Origin: Ypsolopha sequella | Lineage: Eukaryota; Arthropoda; Insecta; Lepidoptera; Ypsolophidae | Direction: 5' to 3' | NCBI GenBank assembly: GCA_934047225.1 | Contig: OW203992.1 | Location: 16,853,501-16,917,500 of the forward strand | DNA length: 64,000 bases | In this document: positions 1 to 9,901 of the stretch, one piece after another | How positions within the stretch are numbered: position 1 is the first letter of the stretch | Layout: the number at the start of each line of letters is the position of its first letter | Notes under the pieces: generated by a model | What the model was told of the DNA's origin: nothing | Database searches by the model: none | Seen by the model: the letters and a program-made list of their open reading frames with translations, nothing else | Position numbers and translations under genes: made by a program

Positions 1-1
1 A

Positions 2-289
2 CCACGGATCGAACAGACAACACTTACTGACAGACAAGCTAAACCTACCTCATATCACCTGCATCACCCACTTCCACACAGACCCTCTAATTATCGCTCT
101 GCCCATCCTTTTTCTCACACACTTAACACCTCGCATACACATAACACCTCTCACCTTCTCTCCTTCACTAACATACAGATTACAAATCCTTACCATCTCT
201 CACAAACTAAGGAAACTCTCTATAATTTCCTCACGTCACTAGCCTCTTCGTGCATGAATGCCAAGATGCTAAGATTGAGATTGTAATAG
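2..289 (+). pseudogene. C-terminal end of a probable non-LTR retrotransposon ORF (cut by window edge)
   Basis: Frame 2 is open from the left edge for 95 codons to a TAA at 287-289, unusually long for this AT-rich DNA. The product is rich in His, Ser and Thr and ends in a stretch (NPYHLSQTKETLYNFLTSL) that resembles the short C-terminal tails after the reverse transcriptase in insect LINE ORFs. No catalytic domain lies inside the window. The LINE assignment is inferred from this tail; the host gene visible in the window gives no reason for coding sequence here. It could instead be the last exon of an unrecognised gene. Confidence 0.4.
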
Positions 290-1215
290 GAGTTCGCGTC
301 AAAATCAAAAGCGCCTCTGAAATTAGTCTATCTTTCTCTTTCAACTATCTCTGTCAACTATCTCTCTCTATCCGTCTCGCACGAGCTAACTTCTTTCAAA
401 TGCGTTTGGGTTTGACGCGAGCTGTAAGTAGGTTACGTTAGAAAATAAGTTTTTCTTAATTTATATATAAAATATAACAGTCAATTTGTGTGACTCGACT
501 GAAGGCGACAGAGAGAATTACCCTTTGGAGGACAACCCACTTAGGCCGAATTATATTTCATTATCGCCCGCGATGCCCCGCCCGAATATAATAAATAATG
601 TTACAATAAAATTAAGTCATAATAATATTTAAAGTTATAATCCCTTTGTACCTTTAGTTGGTTTTTAACAATTTTCAAGAGCCATTTTCGAAGTGTTAAA
701 AGAGTAATAAGTTTTAATTATTCAGCATTATCGGCAGTATTAACGCCTCTTATAATGCGGCATGTGTTGCATAAACATGAAATTTCCTCTCCTCTCCTCC
801 TCTTCGCTCGTTTTATGACCACCGCAGATGGTGCTAGCACAACCTTCACTGGAAATTTACATTTAAATCGAGACAAAACAACAAAAAATCTCGCTTCTCT
901 CCCTTTTAATAAAGCGTTAGAAGACTTGCGCGTTCCTTCCCGGCGAAAAGTTGATGATAATTGCCATTTAACCAATAAATTTTAATTTCCCTCCCTTAAA
1001 ATAAAAGGTAACATTCTGTCTGCGGCTTTGATCTGAGGTTTCCTTCAAATTGTTTTCTTAAGAATGTTTAAAATGGAAAAAGTAATTAAAAGTGAGAGCG
1101 CAACGCCAGATAGGAATACCGATAACGTTCTTCTTTTGTGTACCTTTTACAGGCTCGTCCTTTCTTCGTCTTGCAATGTAGGTTGAGTACGATGAGAAGC
1201 TCATAATAGTAGATA
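290..1215. other. Non-coding stretch, nothing recognised
   Basis: AT-rich sequence with short open frames on both strands that lack codon structure or recognisable motifs. I see no repeat shared with the rest of the window. Confidence 0.5.
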
Positions 1216-2200
1216 GTAGCTCATAATAACATAAATGATGCTCAAAACACAATGCAAAAGAACTTTGATTTAATTTGCAAGTGGTCGCATGATGTTGGAC
1301 TGGTCATTAACTACAACAAAACAAAAGTTATGCATATACATTCCCCATACATAAAGGCAAAGGCCAGCCCGTCTATCATCGCGCATAATCACTCTTGTAT
1401 GCATCAAACCAAATACAAAGTGTGTAACTGTGAACCCTTAGAATTAGTAACAAAACATACCTACCTGGGACTGACTATTGATTATAAATTTAACTGGGGA
1501 TCGCACATTGAGCATATATGCCATAAACTTAGGTCTATTTTGTGTAAGTTGTCAATTCTTAAGTATAAATTACCGTACAATACACTCCGAATGTTATACA
1601 TGTCACTGGCTGACTCTGTAATTAGTTATGGCCTTAGTAGTTACGGGAGAACATACAAAACATATGTTGAAAACATTTATACATTGCAACTTCGTTTACT
1701 TAAAACTATTGTGCCTTTGTCTATTAGACATAAATACATAGAAGACGAATTATTTAAATACTGCAAAGTCATAAATGTTTTCAACAAAGTAAAAATGGAC
1801 ACTATTTGTGAGGAGTACGACAAAGTTGACCAAATACAAAAAAAAACAAGACCAAATCAACTTCGTACACTGACATACTTACCGACATACAAACTACCCT
1901 CCTACAACAATAGCTATGGGACTCGCACTTGGGAGTACATGCTACCAAAGATATTAAACGAACTACCAAGTGAAATTATAAGTCAACTGAATCGTAATCC
2001 TCACAAAATAAAAACTATTTTAAAGTGTCACTATCTCGATACAAAAATTTATAAAATTAAATAAGTAAAATTTTAGTTGTGAGCGCTTGCAGTGACACAT
2101 AAACCTCTTTATGGTTTCCGTTAGCTGTATAAGTTTTATAATATTGTATATTTTTCTTGTTTTTACTCAATAAACGCTAAAAAAAAAAAAAAAAAAAAAC
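1216..2200 (+). mobile_element. 5'-truncated non-LTR retrotransposon (LINE family alpha), with poly(A)
   Basis: The element consists of the end of a reverse-transcriptase ORF, a short 3' UTR, an AATAAA at 2169-2174 and a poly(A) run at 2179-2199. This is the hallmark of target-primed reverse transcription with 5' truncation. Reading in frame upstream of the first ATG, coding continues to about 1222 and then meets stop codons, so the 5' junction lies near 1216-1222. Related fragments occur at 33079-33565 (-) and 37095-37575 (+). I could not identify a target-site duplication by eye. Confidence 0.85.
1252..2064 (+). pseudogene. C-terminal part of LINE reverse transcriptase ORF2 (270 codons)
   Basis: The translation carries the post-catalytic part of a Jockey/CR1-like LINE reverse transcriptase: NYNKTKVMHI (region after the FADD box), YLGLTIDYKFNWGSHI (thumb motif), YMSLADSVISYGL and, near the end, YGTRTWEYMLPKILNELP. 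The catalytic palm motifs with the FADD box and any endonuclease domain are missing because the copy is 5'-truncated. The fragment is uninterrupted over 270 codons, which suggests a fairly recent insertion. It cannot encode an active enzyme. Clade assignment is by motif style only. Confidence 0.85.
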
Positions 2201-2339
2201 GGTTGCGGGTAAAACAAACAAGTGTTGTTGTAATGCGGAAAACTCTTCAAAATCAAAACGTAAGCAAATATGAACGGCGTGAGTTTAAACGTATCAATAA
2301 AATAAATAAAGACAAAATGGTCAATGTATCAATAAATAA

Positions 2340-2592
2340 AGTAAAACGCTGGCCTTTCAATCTCGATCCAGGGTCGATACCCAGTCGGGCATGCACCAAT
2401 GAGTTTTTCGGAATTTACGTGCATAGTATTTGTTCTTAGGAAAACATCGTAAGGAAACCTGCATTCCCTATAAAGCGTGTATTTATGCCCGAAGAACTGC
2501 GATAGTTTTCACGACTCATCACGTTGGGATGTAATAATCGTCGGTGAAACGCGGGTGTACCGAGTGCGGACTGTGACTTGCATTACAAAATA
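2340..2592 (+). mobile_element. tRNA-derived SINE (family S1), degenerate
   Basis: A box-B-like GGGTCGATACCC at about 2371-2382 is followed by the body module found in other copies here: an AGGAAAACATCG stretch, a CGTCGGTGAAACGCGGGTG stretch and a GCGGACTGTGAC stretch. Related modules occur at 24430-24625, 42423-42665, 47028-47330 and 56130-56385. The box A half is poorly preserved. Confidence 0.6.
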
Positions 2593-3442
2593 AATAGATA
2601 AGTATTTATAAAAAATGCAGTTTCTTTTAAGTTGCGTCAAAAATGAAAACCCTCAAAGTGCAGCCTCGAATCCTATTCTAAATCAAGGTAACCTCAAGTA
2701 ACGAGCCTAATGGAGTGTCGGTTTTTGGGTTAGTATTACAGGTTGTAATTATTATTTTCAACATTAGCAGGTGCGATTCCCGGCTAAAGTAAAACATTAA
2801 AAAAAACTTCGTTTGCAGTTTTTGTTCTCCAGATATGGCGACGAGGGTCCTTTGACTTTTCTTTTTTCTCTTGTAGTATATAGATTTTCCCCATAAGGCC
2901 CCATGTTAAGCGAAAACCACATATTTCCAAAATTGTTAAATTTGACTACTTATTTCGTTATACTAGTAATTTATTAATATTCTAGTACCTAATGATGACA
3001 GTATGCAATAAGCTTGGCGTACCTACTGTTGAAACTTCACGTAGAACTTTCTAGTTAAGCCGATTACCGCGCAGAGGTATGCATGCGCCACAACACAATT
3101 TATAACCTATTGTGAGCTTTTCCTATACATTGCTATGATACCTAGTGGGGACTGTCTAGATGTGTGAGGATAATTTGTATGCGAGTGAAATAGCACATTT
3201 GCTATCGCAAACTTATCCTTCTTTCCCGGATCGTTTCGACACGAAACTTCTGAACGTCATTAATCATACATCCGCATTATCTTCGCGTTCCACCGAAAAG
3301 GGGAAGACGCGTGTTTACAAACGCTACTATGACTTACGTTACGTCTTACACAAGCAAAAAGAATTTGTTACGAAGAGTTTTCACAACATTAATCTTGCAT
3401 GAGTTTAGGCTGCTGCTCAAAAAGTCTTATATGAAAGCTGTA
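2593..3442. other. Non-coding stretch, nothing recognised
   Basis: No domain, repeat or RNA gene is recognised. The 80-codon open frame at 3160-3402 (+) has no motif that I know and is not called as a gene. Confidence 0.4.
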
Positions 3443-3599
3443 GGTCTACCGCGTAATTCTGATTTTCATCAACATCAACTTGAGATTGAAATTTGACGTG
3501 CGTGCGACGACGCCCGCCTAACATACCATCTCTTTCGCACGCACGTCAAATTTCAATCTCAAGTTGATGTTGATGAAAATCAGAATTACGCGGTAGACC
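3443..3599. repeat. Perfect 65-bp inverted repeat (hairpin) with 27-nt loop
   Basis: 3443-3507 is the exact reverse complement of 3535-3599, with the spacer at 3508-3534. The arms begin GGTCTACCGCGTAATTCTGA. Outside the arms complementarity stops at once. No other copy of the arm sequence is visible in the window. It may be a young fold-back insertion, a source of a dsRNA hairpin, or an assembly or library inversion artefact. Confidence 0.95.
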
Positions 3600-4285
3600 C
3601 GCTGGTCATAAAAAGCGAAGAGTAAGGTTAAAACATTTCCTGGTCAAGTGAAAGGTGATCAAACTCTTTTGAAGAACACTTGAACACGTATTGAGAAAAT
3701 TTAGAACACGCTGTTGCATGTTCGTGTGTTTATTGCAGTCTTATCTATGGTTCATGTCACGAAATATTTGGCTTTACGGAATCTCATTCATCACGTTAGG
3801 TAGTAGAAAAAATTACCAAGGAAAGTTTGTAAACCGTAACTAGACAAATAAGACAGTACTAATATTTTAGTAAAAATGTACGGTTATTAGTCCCAAAAAT
3901 TTATTTTACAGATTCGTTAAGACTACACAAAAGAAGAATCAACGCGGGAAATTTCGAAATAAATATACGACCTTTATTGACTTACGTTCCGTAATTTTAA
4001 AGCTTTAAAAACCTTAATGGCTCTAACCTACAATACATAAATAGCAGCCACTTTGCAATGTAATCTAATATGAACTTTATTTCAATGTTTTTATGTCTAT
4101 ATTTGTACCGATACACATAGAGCTGCTAATTTAGCTTACTGAAGCTCCTTAAAAGAAGTCTGACGAGAATGTGTATGGTGACCGTTCAAGCTTTTCTTTT
4201 ACACGCATTTATTCAAATTCTGTGAAGCGAAATTTCTTTATCGAGATACCGTGCTACTTGAAGCGGACAAAGAGAAAAATATTTT
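3600..4285. other. Non-coding stretch, nothing recognised
   Basis: AT-rich sequence without recognisable genes or shared repeats. Confidence 0.4.
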
Positions 4286-5092
4286 TTAATACAGTTGCTC
4301 AAAAAGTGGCGTATTGCAGGGACGTATAGCGTTCGGGATGTGGGCTATTACATACTCGAGCTTTTTCTTTACCTTTTCCGAACTCGTGCGTTCTCTTTCC
4401 CAACTGTCAAAATATTGTCTATTAAAAAGAAAAAAACCAACCACGAAGTTTTTACAAAAAAAAAATCAAAGAAGTTTTTATGATTCATGCAAATATTTCT
4501 AAAAAGAAGCTACTATTTTGTTTCAATATCAGATTTAATGATTTGATTCAATGAGTTAGGTTAGGTTTCATTTCATTTCATATCAATAAAAAAATTCTAC
4601 TGAAGACTTGGCTGTATGGGCATAGTTCTCTTTGCCTAGCCAGAATGGGTGAAGAAAACAAAAAAAAAATCTCTGCTTATATTCTTTTACGGTTGGCGCC
4701 ATTTTCCAAAAATTTTCTTTGAGGGTTTAGTTGTTTGTTGCACAAAATGAATAATTTCGACGATATTTTATTTGAATTGACACCACCGGAACTCAGTGTA
4801 ATTGCACAAAATGCTTCGGAGAAGTCAAAAAGTCGCTACATATCTACATACGACGAATTTATTGCGTGGAGTATTAGTTAGTTGAGTTTATTGTGTTTTT
4901 GTTATTTTATTAAATTGCTTCATTTTTTCGCAACTGTATTAAAAATAGTTGTTCAGTACACGTGCGGAACCGTCATTGCAACTTGTTCCGACTGTCAACC
5001 CTCACCTTCGGCTGCGCCTCGGCTCGGGTAGACATTTGTCGGAACTCTTTGCAATGACAGGCTTTCCGCACTCGTAATGAAATATACTATTA
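4286..5092 (+). mobile_element. Non-autonomous element with tyrosine-recombinase-like ORF remnant, copy 1
   Basis: The sequence is nearly identical to 33566-34437. It begins TTTTTAATACAGTTGC, and the exact inverse GCAACTGTATTAAAAA occurs near 4931-4946. About 145 bp follow that form an imperfect hairpin of their own: an ACGTGCGGAA to GTTCCGAC arm against GTCGGAAC to TTCCGCACTC, reaching about 5092. An internal ATG-initiated remnant (see next entry) suggests a deletion derivative of a Crypton-like or other tyrosine-recombinase element. Boundaries come from comparing the two copies. Confidence 0.7.
4747..4881 (+). pseudogene. N-terminal remnant of a possible tyrosine recombinase (Crypton-like)
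   Basis: A 44-codon frame starts MNNFDDILFELTPPEL and contains KSRYISTYDEFIAW. This resembles the core-binding (SAM-like) start of tyrosine-recombinase-related proteins common in insect genomes (pattern K-S-x-x-x-Y-x-x-x-Y-x-x-F-x-x-W). The catalytic C-terminal domain is absent. Compared with the copy at 34041, this copy lacks 15 nt after GCTTCG and lacks the GAAGAGAAAAAAGC segment, after which a stop follows. I am unsure of the family; the match rests on a short motif. Confidence 0.4.
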
Positions 5093-6394
5093 ATAAAAAT
5101 AATCTAACGTAGGGCAAGAATCGTATTACTCGAGGTATTTGGAAATACCATACGGTTTTTGCTTTGTTAAAAACTGGATTTAGGTTTATTTTATCTTTGT
5201 AGGTTTACCAACGAGCATTACAATTGCTGGAATTTATTGCTTTCTTTATTATTTATATACAAGAAATATATTTTATCTCGCGAACTTTTATAGCGGTCGT
5301 CGTAAAGTTTTAGGATAAGAAATTGTGCTTTTAATATAATCTTTGAATATTTTACACAAACGGTACCAATACCGTAACTTTATATTTGAATTAACAAACC
5401 AATAGACCTAACATGAAAAAGTTCATAAAAATAAAATCGATAAAAGAAAATGGACGTTATAAAAAGAATAACAAAATAAAGTCGTATCTAACTGCTGTTT
5501 TAATTACAAAAACTTATTTTGTTTTACAAACAAGAATACGAGTCAAGCACGTCCTCAATAAGAAATTCTCTCAAACTAATCAAGCCGATACTTCATTAAC
5601 TTGGAAAAAAAACCTTCCGTTTGTGTATTTATTTTCTTTGAAATTAATTCTATGTTTTCAATTTTAATTATCAAAGACATATTCAAAAGCAACCAGTGTT
5701 TCTAGTTATTTTAAAAGAAGTGTCTCTTTTATGTTTTTTGGTTTAGTTTATTTTGTTACGGCTTCTTTAATTAATAAGTAATAAGCATCGGGAAACGGCT
5801 ACCATGAGTTTACGCTTACGATTTACGCTAGCGACTACAGTTAGATATTTGTATAAAATTATGAACAGTGCCTCTAGCGTGTAGTAAACGAACTAAAAAT
5901 GGTACCATGAGTTTGCCATAGTTAAATACCGTAGTTACTCGATAGTACACTCCACGCGCCATCAGATTCTTGTAGCACTGTAATTACAGATTGAATGTAC
6001 TTTATGACACTTACCGTTCACATTTCGTAACATGAGTCATGAATTTGACAGATGCTGCAGAAATTAAACGCAACTACAATAGTAGCGGCACGTTTCGGAG
6101 TGGATTTTTTAAATTCATATTTCTTTGGATCTGGGTGTTTTGTGATGGCTTTGAGAAGGTATTTTGCCTGGCGTATGATAGTGATAGCCTATGCGGAAGA
6201 TCAAAGAGGAGAGTAAAAGAACTTTCAGGTCAGAATGCTAGTGGTAATGGGGCATCCCTTTGAAAGGATTTCGTGTAACAAATTTGTGTAGCTGTACAGA
6301 CTTTCAAAAGAATCTTTGGAAGATTTATGCCAATTATTGCACGAACATATGGGGCTAAAATCTTCTCGAAGAATGAATCTTATTGAATCTTATT
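5093..6394. other. Non-coding stretch, nothing recognised
   Basis: Low-GC DNA with scattered short frames (for example 5413-5667 and 6039-6263) that lack domain signatures. A fragment TTGTAGCACTGTA near 5970 matches the end of the fold-back element at 21199-21567. Confidence 0.4.
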
Positions 6395-6466
6395 ACAAGC
6401 GCTCAGATTCGAACTCACACATGCAGATGCCTGCTCTACACGCCCCCACGCAGAGATTTGTATGGA
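6395..6466 (-). mobile_element. tRNA-like SINE head, degenerate
   Basis: On the minus strand a box-B-like GAGTTCGAATCTG lies about 35 nt after a GTAGAGCAGGCA box-A-like stretch. The cloverleaf arms do not pair convincingly, so a SINE remnant is more likely than a functional tRNA gene. Confidence 0.3.
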
Positions 6467-6593
6467 AGCCAAGGCGCTGCCACCTAATTCAATAAAAGAA
6501 TTACAAAATATTTATACTACACCTCCTCGGAAAGTACCTTCTTACTTTTTTGAAAACGATGCAGAAAATACGTCATTACTGTCACACAAATAT

Positions 6594-6681
6594 GCGGGCG
6601 GAAAAAGTGTATGAAAATTCATTGTTAACGTGCTTGAGCGGGCAGAAAAAGTATATGCAAATCCATTGTTAACGTGCCGTT
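6594..6681 (+). repeat. Tandem duplication, 44-bp unit, two copies
   Basis: Units start at 6594 and 6638 with GCGGGCGGAAAAAGTGTATG and GCGGGCAGAAAAAGTATATG. Both end in CATTGTTAACGTGC. Confidence 0.8.
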
Positions 6682-6708
6682 TTTTTTTTAAATAACATAA
6701 AGAATGAG

Positions 6709-6784
6709 CAAGTGGCCAAGTGGCCAGTATTATTTTGCGAACTCGTACATAAAACTCGAAAAATGATACTGGCCACTTGCTTTT
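6709..6784. repeat. Inverted repeat with AAGTGGCC duplication
   Basis: GAGCAAGTGGCCAAGTGGCC followed by AGTATTATTTTGCGA is mirrored by TCGAAAAATGATACTGGCC and ACTTGCTTTT. The left arm carries an extra AAGTGGCC unit that bulges out of the stem. Confidence 0.7.
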
Positions 6785-7850
6785 CCTGTACATAATAAAA
6801 AATAAGAAGGAAATAAAAAGTGACAATCGCACGCGAGTCAGTCGGTTTCTTTTATTGTATCTTGATTAAAAGTAAATTTATACTATTTCCTCGCAGGTGT
6901 AGTATAAAGCACTATGTATCACTCGGGAGAAAGTGCGATTCCCAACCCGTGTGTATTGAGGCCCTTGGCTTCGCCTCGGGCCTCAAACTACACCCTCGTT
7001 GGTAATCTTCCCCTTTCTTCCTTCGGTGAACAATGTACTATTGTCTTCCTTGGACCTCATTTCGTACACATTCCATTAAAATATGATAAACTTCTTCAAC
7101 TACCCCGCACTCACTGCAGTACAGAACGTAGTCTAACTGAAGGTAAATCAGTTGTGTTTCTTTTATTATTATCGAACTATCTCTTTATGCACTGTCCTTT
7201 TTTGCACTCTTTTTATAACGATATCTTTATATAAGATATCAAATCACACGCAGCTGCATAGATCGAGCACAATAGGATCCCTCATCCAGCAATCCAGCTG
7301 GATCCAGCGCGTTTTTCGCCTTGAAGCGCTGTGGATGCGCAAGTAATTATATTTCCAATGACGGCGTAAAAGTCTATGTTGCTGCTTTGGCTTGTTGCTG
7401 CACGAACGGCACATTGCAAAACAGCGAGTGTACACGACGCTGTTTTCTATTTGCTTTGTTTTTATGTTATTTATTTGCTTTTGTTTACTTTAAAATTTTT
7501 AACAAGGGATCAGCTTTAATTCAGCGACTTCTTGAAGTCACACCCTGTACTGTTTTCCTTTCCTACCGAAAAGAATGGTTATATTTGTTTTTTTTTTGTA
7601 TTAAAGCTAGGTATCAATTATATTATTAAAATCTCATCCCTACTTTCTCTCTTCCAGCAGCAGGTACTAACTATAGGCAGAATAGCTATCTGTGGCGAGT
7701 ATGTAGCAACATTAATAATAATATTGAAGATGTTGTATGTCGGCCGAGTGGGCCTTGCAATTGTCTATGAAATAGCTGATTTAATTTTCGTGATTTCCAG
7801 GTTAGCTTAATAGAGAAAGTCCTTCTATGACATTGACTGATTGAACTTTT
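6785..7850. other. Non-coding stretch, nothing recognised
   Basis: Several overlapping frames of 60-106 codons exist on both strands (for example 6914-7234), but none has a recognisable domain. A palindromic CCAGCTGGATCCAGC occurs near 7290. Confidence 0.35.
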
Positions 7851-7916
7851 TATTTTACGAAATATAAGTTGTCTGAAGACGATCTCATTGAAGAGGTCGA
7901 AGTATTTCGTAAAATA
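7851..7916 (+). ncRNA. Hammerhead-like folded motif, copy P3
   Basis: A perfect 14-bp outer stem (TATTTTACGAAATA at 7851-7864, TATTTCGTAAAATA at 7903-7916) encloses CTGAAGAC, a 6-bp stem (GATCTC at 7881-7886, GAGGTC at 7893-7898, with one G-T pair) and GAAG. The order CTGANG, stem, GAA is that of hammerhead cores, but an extra base precedes the inner stem and the A after GAA is G. Compare 33191-33240 and 37653-37695. Self-cleavage is not established. Confidence 0.4.
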
Positions 7917-9329
7917 TAAAGTTTACTTTTATTGTTGATATTTAATACCTACAACTACAAATAAAAAGCTGAATATAGCTGTAATCTTTATTCATATTGA
8001 CTGAATGAGCCTTTTCAAATAATAACTATTCTACCTATGCTTCAACAAAATAAAGAATTATGAATTATTACCACACCTTTCTGTAACACTATTGAAATAA
8101 ATACTAAATTTGAAGATAAACCGAACCAAATTTAAGTTTGCTAACTAAATGTGCAACAAGTTTCACTGATTTGTAGTGACCAATCTGAATAATAAAAGTT
8201 TATTAGGTATTCAAAATAAACTAAACTGCTGGATCCAGTAAAACTTCAACTGGATTGAAAACATTTCTGGTTTGCAATCCCTTTGCGGTTATAAGTAAAC
8301 ATACATGCTAGTGTTAAATAAACATACATAATTTTGTAGTTTGTCTCGATGTATGTATGTGGAAATAGTGAAAGAAGCATGTCACTGCCATAGTAGACAG
8401 ATCTGTAGTCAGCTGGTTGGGGGTTGAGCATGAGTATAGTGTGTTTGAAGTAATTAGTGCACATATGAAAAGCAAATTTCGCTTTCAGACTTCTAATCAC
8501 TTTTTGGTTATTTTTACTTAAAAAGCAGGTGCTGAGTTTGTGCTGACAAGTGTGAGTTAACGTATATAGTCGTACGTAAACCCATTACCTGTATGTTAGC
8601 TCAGTGATACAAGCTCGGTCGTGTCGCGCTAAACCTCCGCAGGGCTGCCAAAATTGAGCTGAGAAAATTTATCGGATTTTTATATTCTGCTATTTAAATA
8701 GAATTTATTCAAACCACATATTCTAATAATTGAACTGGTCAATTAATCCGCATACCCGCACATATAAACAGGCTTTTGTTTTTTTATACAACTCTTCAAC
8801 GCGGGCAATATTGGTAACTGACTGGTTTGGTCAGTATAATTGTGTCGTTGTCAATCTCCCGTTTCAAGGATTTTTAATGAAAATACTATGGTTTATGGTT
8901 TAAGACGTTTATTTAAATAAAACAATAAAAAATAAAACAAGCAAAAGTATTCGTACTTGTATAATATGAAACACAGTTTTAGGTAGAGGAATTCTATTGA
9001 TATCTTCGGTAGAAAATCCATATCGTTGTAGCATTATAAATACGGCGTAGCATGCCTACGGCGTAGTATTCCTGCGGCGTAGCAGGTCTACGATGGCGTA
9101 GAAAGTATGACCAATCGACGACGCGTTGAGGAAAAAATAAAAACATCGATATGAGTGAATACCCTAAGATATACTACATTCTCGTAGACCTCTACCAAGG
9201 GTCTTGAGAGCATTATCGTGTGATTAAATTGTTATTCATAACGCGTCCGTCGACCATTATCTTGTCTTAATTCTGCAAGTATATATCGTTCTTTCATTTA
9301 TAAGATAATTGGTCTTGTCGTGGATTATA
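7917..9329. other. Non-coding stretch with a cluster of GGCGTAG motifs at 9049-9101
   Basis: No gene is recognised. At 9049-9101 the word GGCGTAG occurs four times at irregular spacing, mixed with CTACG inverses (GCCTACGGCGTAG). The minus-strand frame at 8246-8500 has no known motif. Confidence 0.4.
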
Positions 9330-9899
9330 ATGGGTTGCGCATAAGTAATGTCATAATTTGAATTGGCTGCCATTTTAATATAAATGAAAAAAAAGAGCTC
9401 TGTTTTTATAAAAAAATATTTGAAAGTGTAAAATTTATGACATTAATTGGAAAAAATTATATCGCTCATATTAGGCCACCTCCCGAGTTGATGCATAGTT
9501 GCGCTCGTTTTACGCCATTTTGTATTGTTGCTCGCAAAACATCTGGCTATCTGACACCAAATTGACGATTTTTTCTTCAACGTTATCTTTCAAGACTTGC
9601 AAGGTTCGTAGTTTGTTGTGATAAACGCGAGATTTTAAAAAGCCTCAAATGAAGAAGTCTGGTGCTGTTAGATCTGGCGATCTAGACGTCCAGTTCAAAT
9701 CTCCAAAACGAGAGATCAAAATTAGTCAAATAAGCAGTAACAATAATTCCACGTTCTTGAGGTGCGTATTGCTCCATGGCTTGTTGACAACTAATTCTTT
9801 ATATATCTACATTATAATTGTCAAAGCACAGTGAGATTTGGCGCCATCTGCAAAAATGGCAGCCAATTCAAATTATGACATTACTTTTGCGCCACCTTG
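9330..9899 (-). mobile_element. Non-autonomous Tc1/mariner-superfamily element
   Basis: TA dinucleotides at 9328-9329 and 9900-9901 flank terminal inverted repeats of about 46 bp. The left end reads ATGGGTTGCGCATAAGTAAT and the right end (reverse complement) CAAGGTGGCGCAAAAGTAAT. Both continue GTCATAATTTGAATTGGCTG. The interior carries only the C-terminal part of a transposase on the minus strand. TA duplication plus this transposase fragment identifies the superfamily. Confidence 0.9.
9478..9722 (-). pseudogene. C-terminal fragment of Tc1/mariner-type transposase
   Basis: Minus-strand reading gives RFGDLNWTSRSPDLTAPDFF, then after a stop GFLKSRVYHNKLRTLQVLKD and NVEEKIVNL. SPDLTAPDFF plus W/stop plus G is the conserved block of this superfamily that contains the third catalytic acidic residue; the usual Trp codon has become a stop. 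A further stop follows QQYKMA. The N-terminal DNA-binding region and the first two catalytic Asp residues are deleted. The fragment cannot be functional, and the element would depend on a transposase supplied in trans. Confidence 0.85.
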
Positions 9900-9901
9900 T
9901 A

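Noticed and set aside
3160..3402. 80-codon plus-strand frame
   Set aside because: No motif, no splice context, and it ends just before the perfect hairpin.
4553..4566. TTAGG units as telomeric insertion
   Set aside because: Only two units inside a repeat whose other copy has the same region with a substitution; chance is sufficient.
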